From assembly GCA_946530565.1 (NCBI GenBank), contig CAMNAE010000083.1, forward strand, positions 1 through 6,853: 6,853 nucleotides of DNA, given 5' to 3'. A model generated the notes under the pieces. The model had not been told where the DNA came from. It did no database searches and saw only the letters and a program-made list of their open reading frames with translations. Origin of the DNA: an uncultured Oscillibacter sp. GTDB lineage: Bacteria > Bacillota > Clostridia > Oscillospirales > Oscillospiraceae. Every line of letters begins with the position of its first letter. Position 1 is the stretch's first letter. Positions 4,618 to 6,853 of this stretch are shown piece by piece. Both the position numbers and the translations under genes were made by a program.

Positions 4618-5382
4618 ATGGATACACTGACGATTCAGACCTTTGCGATCGTCTGTCCGCTCGTGTTTTTGGCGGGCTTCGTCGACGCGATCGGCGGGGG
4701 CGGGGGGCTCATCTCACTTCCGGCCTATCTTCTCGCCGGGCTCCCGGCGCATCAGGCGATCGCGACGAACAAGCTCTCCTCCACCTGCGGCACGGCGCTC
4801 GCCACGGCCCGCTTTACGTACCGCGGGCTCATCGACTGGCGCCTCGCGCTGCCCTCGGTCGCCGCGGCGCTCCTCGGCGCCTTTACAGGCGCCAACCTTT
4901 CGCTCAGGGTCGACTCCGCCGTTCTTGAAAAGATCCTCTATGCTGTCCTGCCGGTCACGGCACTTCTGGTGCTGCGGCGCGATACGCTCAAAGACCGTGT
5001 GGAGATCCGGGCCGGGACCGAGCGGCGCTCGGCGCTGATCGCAGCGGCGGCCTCGCTCGTCATCGGCGTCTACGACGGCTTTTACGGCCCCGGCACCGGG
5101 ACCTTTCTGATCATCGCCTTTTCGCTTTTTGCAGCGATGGACGTCCGCACTGCGAACGGCCGCTGCAAGGCGGTCAACCTGACGACGAATGTCACGAGCC
5201 TTATGGTCTTCCTGCACGGCGGGCAGGTGCTCCTGCCGCTCGGGCTCGCTGCGGCCGCGTGCAATATGCTCGGCAATTACCTCGGCTCCGGCCTCGCGCT
5301 CTCCTCGGGCACAAAGATCACGCGCCCGATCATCCTCTTCGTCCTGGCGCTTTTGTTATTGCGCGTCGCGGGAGTGTACTGA
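4618..5382 (+). CDS. TauE/SafE (TSUP) family membrane permease
   Basis: A 254-residue inner-membrane protein of the sulfite exporter TauE/SafE family, the usual size for these seven-to-eight-segment permeases. Characterised members move sulfite, sulfoacetate, taurine-related or other small organosulfur anions. The family is an internal duplication, and both signatures are visible: GFVDAIGGGGGLISLPAYL (20-38) followed by ATNKLSS, and GVYDGFYGPGTGTFLI (150-165) followed by KAVNLTTNVTSL (184-195). A cytoplasmic charged stretch (RRDTLKDRVEIRAGTERR, 120-137) joins the halves. ATG at 4618 is preferred because AAGGA (4606-4610) sits seven bases before it; the TTG immediately upstream would have only four. 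It has its own promoter and is divergent from the methyltransferase. No sulfur-metabolism gene is adjacent, so the substrate is open. Confidence 0.93.
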   Translation: MDTLTIQTFAIVCPLVFLAGFVDAIGGGGGLISLPAYLLAGLPAHQAIATNKLSSTCGTALATARFTYRGLIDWRLALPSVAAALLGAFTGANLSLRVDSAVLEKILYAVLPVTALLVLRRDTLKDRVEIRAGTERRSALIAAAASLVIGVYDGFYGPGTGTFLIIAFSLFAAMDVRTANGRCKAVNLTTNVTSLMVFLHGGQVLLPLGLAAAACNMLGNYLGSGLALSSGTKITRPIILFVLALLLLRVAGVY

Positions 5383-5418
5383 GGCGCAGAGATCACACCG
5401 GGAAAAGCACGTATTGAA

Positions 5419-5444
5419 CAAAAATGCGGAAATCCGCAAAAATG
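5419..5444. repeat. Palindrome bounded by CAAAAATG direct repeats
   Basis: TGCGGA-AA-TCCGCA (5425-5438) is a perfect 6+6 inverted repeat. CAAAAATG occurs on each side (5419-5426 and 5437-5444). It lies after the permease stop and before the second MATE gene. On the minus strand it reads as a hairpin followed by T5, but no minus-strand gene is there to be ended. A regulator-binding site is the likelier reading. Confidence 0.45.
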
Positions 5445-5450
5445 TAACAC

Positions 5451-5480
5451 AGGATCGCCCCGTGCGTGCGGGGCGATCCT
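5451..5480 (+). terminator. Strong perfect hairpin between the permease and second MATE genes
   Basis: AGGATCGCCCCG (5451-5462) is perfectly inverted as CGGGGCGATCCT (5469-5480), twelve pairs around a six-base loop. Only TCCTGCC follows, so there is no U-run. It most likely ends or stabilises the permease transcript, or acts as a leader structure for the MATE gene downstream. Confidence 0.5.
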
Positions 5481-5543
5481 TCCTGCCCGCCGCAATACCA
5501 TATGAGAATGTGCGGTCGGGCCGCTCTCGGAGGTCTTTTTTTT

Positions 5544-6853
5544 ATGCGCAAACAGCAGACTGTTTCTCTTACACAGGGGCCGATGCTTCCCGCGATCGTT
5601 CGCTTCAGCATCCCGCTGATGCTCTCGAACGTATTGCAGGTCCTCTTCAACATGTCCGATATCGCTGTGGTCGGGCGCTTTGCCGGCCCTCTCGCGCTCG
5701 GCGCGGTCGGGTCGACCACCACGCTGATCACGCTCTTCACCGGCTTTCTCATCGGCATGGGCAGCGGCGTGAACGTCGTCACCGCCCATTATCTCGGCGC
5801 GGATCAGGGGCGCGAGGTGTCAAAAAGCGTGCACACGGCGCTTTTTCTGCATCTTGCAGCGGGCCTGCTGCTGCTTCTTTCGGGGCTTTTGTTCACGCCG
5901 GCGATCCTCCGCCTGCTCGGCACGAAGGAGGAGCTGCTCGCGGGCGCGATCCTTTATCTTCGGATCTATCTTCTCGGGATGCCGGCGCTCTCCGTTTTCA
6001 ACTTCGGAAACGGTGTCTTTTCCGCCGCCGGCGACACGAGGCGGCCGCTGCTGTTTCTCTCGGCGGCGGGCGTCCTCAATGTGCTCATGAACCTGCTTTT
6101 CGTCATCGGCTTTGAACTGGCTGAGGCGGGCGTGGCTCTTGCCTCCGTGCTCTCGCAGTACGTCTCGGCCGGACTGATCCTCTTCTCGCTCGGCGCGCGG
6201 CAGGACGCGATCGGCCTTCATCGGGCGCTCTTGCGGCCGGATCTTGCCCGCACGCGTCAGATCCTCGCGCTCGCCCTGCCTGCCGGGCTGCAGTACGCCA
6301 TTTTCGCGATCGCGAATCTCTTTATCCAGTCGGCCGTGAACAGCTTTGACGCCGTTGTGGTCGAGGGCAACGCGGCCGCCGCCAACGCCGATGCCCTCGT
6401 GTACGATGTGATGGCCGCGGTCTATATCGCCTGCTCCAGCTTTATGAGCCAGAACTACGGGGCAGGCAAGACCGCGCGCATGAAGAAAAGCTATCTCATC
6501 TGTCTGGGGCTCTCGTTCGGGATCGCTGTCTTGATGGGGGCGGCGCTCATCGCCTTTGGCCGGCAGTTCCTCTCGCTCTTCACGGCAGAGTCGCCTGTGG
6601 TGGAGGCGGGGCTGACGCGGCTCGAGGTGATGAGCTGCTCCTATGCCGTCTCCGCGCTGATGGACTGCACGATCGCGGCGTCCCGGGGCCTTGGACGGAG
6701 CCTTGTGCCGACAGTGCTCGTGATCCTCGGCTCCTGCATCTTCCGCGTCGCCTGGGTCTTAACGGTCTTTGCGTATTTTCATACGATCCTCTCGCTGTAC
6801 CTGCTCTACGTGTTCAGCTGGGCGCTCACCGGGATCGCCGAGCTTGCGTATTT
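5544..6853 (+). CDS. MATE family efflux transporter, NorM/DinF-like (3' end beyond the window)
   Basis: 436 codons are visible with no stop before the window edge; full-length relatives are about 440-460 residues, so little is missing. This is an inner-membrane cation/drug antiporter. MATE marks: IVRFSIPLMLSNVLQVLFNMSDIAVVGRF (18-46), with Asp39 in the first helix; G-S-G-V-N-V-V-T-A-H-Y-L-G-A (73-86); A-A-G-D-T-R-R-P-L (161-169); NVLMNLLFVIG (179-189); and S-Q-N-Y-G-A-G (302-308) in the second half. The sequence is clearly different from the MepA-like exporter at 1841-3241, so this is not a recent duplicate. ATG at 5544 is preceded by GGAGG (5529-5533) and a T-rich ten-base spacer. The gene lies 161 bases after the permease on the same strand. 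No convincing promoter was found in that gap, so it may be co-transcribed or use a weak promoter. The substrate is unknown. Confidence 0.92.
   Translation, partial: MRKQQTVSLTQGPMLPAIVRFSIPLMLSNVLQVLFNMSDIAVVGRFAGPLALGAVGSTTTLITLFTGFLIGMGSGVNVVTAHYLGADQGREVSKSVHTALFLHLAAGLLLLLSGLLFTPAILRLLGTKEELLAGAILYLRIYLLGMPALSVFNFGNGVFSAAGDTRRPLLFLSAAGVLNVLMNLLFVIGFELAEAGVALASVLSQYVSAGLILFSLGARQDAIGLHRALLRPDLARTRQILALALPAGLQYAIFAIANLFIQSAVNSFDAVVVEGNAAAANADALVYDVMAAVYIACSSFMSQNYGAGKTARMKKSYLICLGLSFGIAVLMGAALIAFGRQFLSLFTAESPVVEAGLTRLEVMSCSYAVSALMDCTIAASRGLGRSLVPTVLVILGSCIFRVAWVLTVFAYFHTILSLYLLYVFSWALTGIAELAY

Noticed and set aside
4354..4627. Short minus-strand open frames (62-67 codons) in the divergent intergenic region
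   Set aside because: They run through both promoters and the operator, lack ribosome binding sites and resemble nothing recognised.
5189..6115. 308-codon plus-strand open frame overlapping the permease and second MATE genes
   Set aside because: Arg/Ser-rich, low-complexity translation typical of an off-frame reading; both overlapped genes have clear family motifs in another frame.

Overview
The window is a GC-rich stretch (clearly above 55% G+C by eye) with five protein-coding genes and one complete small-gene neighbourhood on each strand. No rRNA, tRNA, CRISPR array, phage gene or transposase gene was seen. S-layer homology (SLH) repeats, AGGAGG-type ribosome binding sites, a likely TTG start and two MATE exporters suggest a high-GC Firmicute of the class Clostridia, perhaps a gut Oscillospirales relative. 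This taxonomic placement is inference from style and gene content.

Left part (1-1757, plus strand): the 3' end of a gene for an SLH-anchored protein fused to a C-terminal flavodoxin domain, then a flavin-reductase/flavoredoxin-type FMN protein behind a 185-base gap rich in inverted repeats. The linker between the SLH repeats and the flavodoxin domain contains VDAVSGAT. This matches the motif that ApbE-type flavin transferases modify with covalent FMN in FMN-binding domains. Together the two genes look like a flavin redox locus, possibly with one partner on the cell surface.

Middle part (1771-4394, minus strand): a clean bidirectional terminator separates the flavin reductase from a MepA-like MATE exporter read in the opposite direction. 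That exporter most likely starts at a TTG (3241) behind a perfect AAGGAGGT, not at the upstream ATG. Its leader holds an attenuator-like hairpin with a U7 run and a possible competing helix. Upstream lies a class I SAM-dependent methyltransferase with a near-consensus promoter (TTGCAA-17-TATAAT) and two copies of a TAGTTAG-NN-CTWACTA operator. A degenerate REP/MITE-like palindromic element lies between the two copies.

Right part (4510-6853, plus strand): a TauE/SafE (TSUP) membrane permease with its own promoter. A 161-base gap with two perfect inverted repeats follows, then a NorM/DinF-like MATE exporter that runs off the right end of the window. The methyltransferase and the permease are divergently transcribed from the 482-base gap 4136-4617.

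The enzymes and transporters are ordinary family members. The main points of interest are the SLH-VDAVSGAT-flavodoxin architecture and the regulatory DNA: duplicated operators around a palindromic repeat, and structured leaders before both MATE genes and the flavin reductase.
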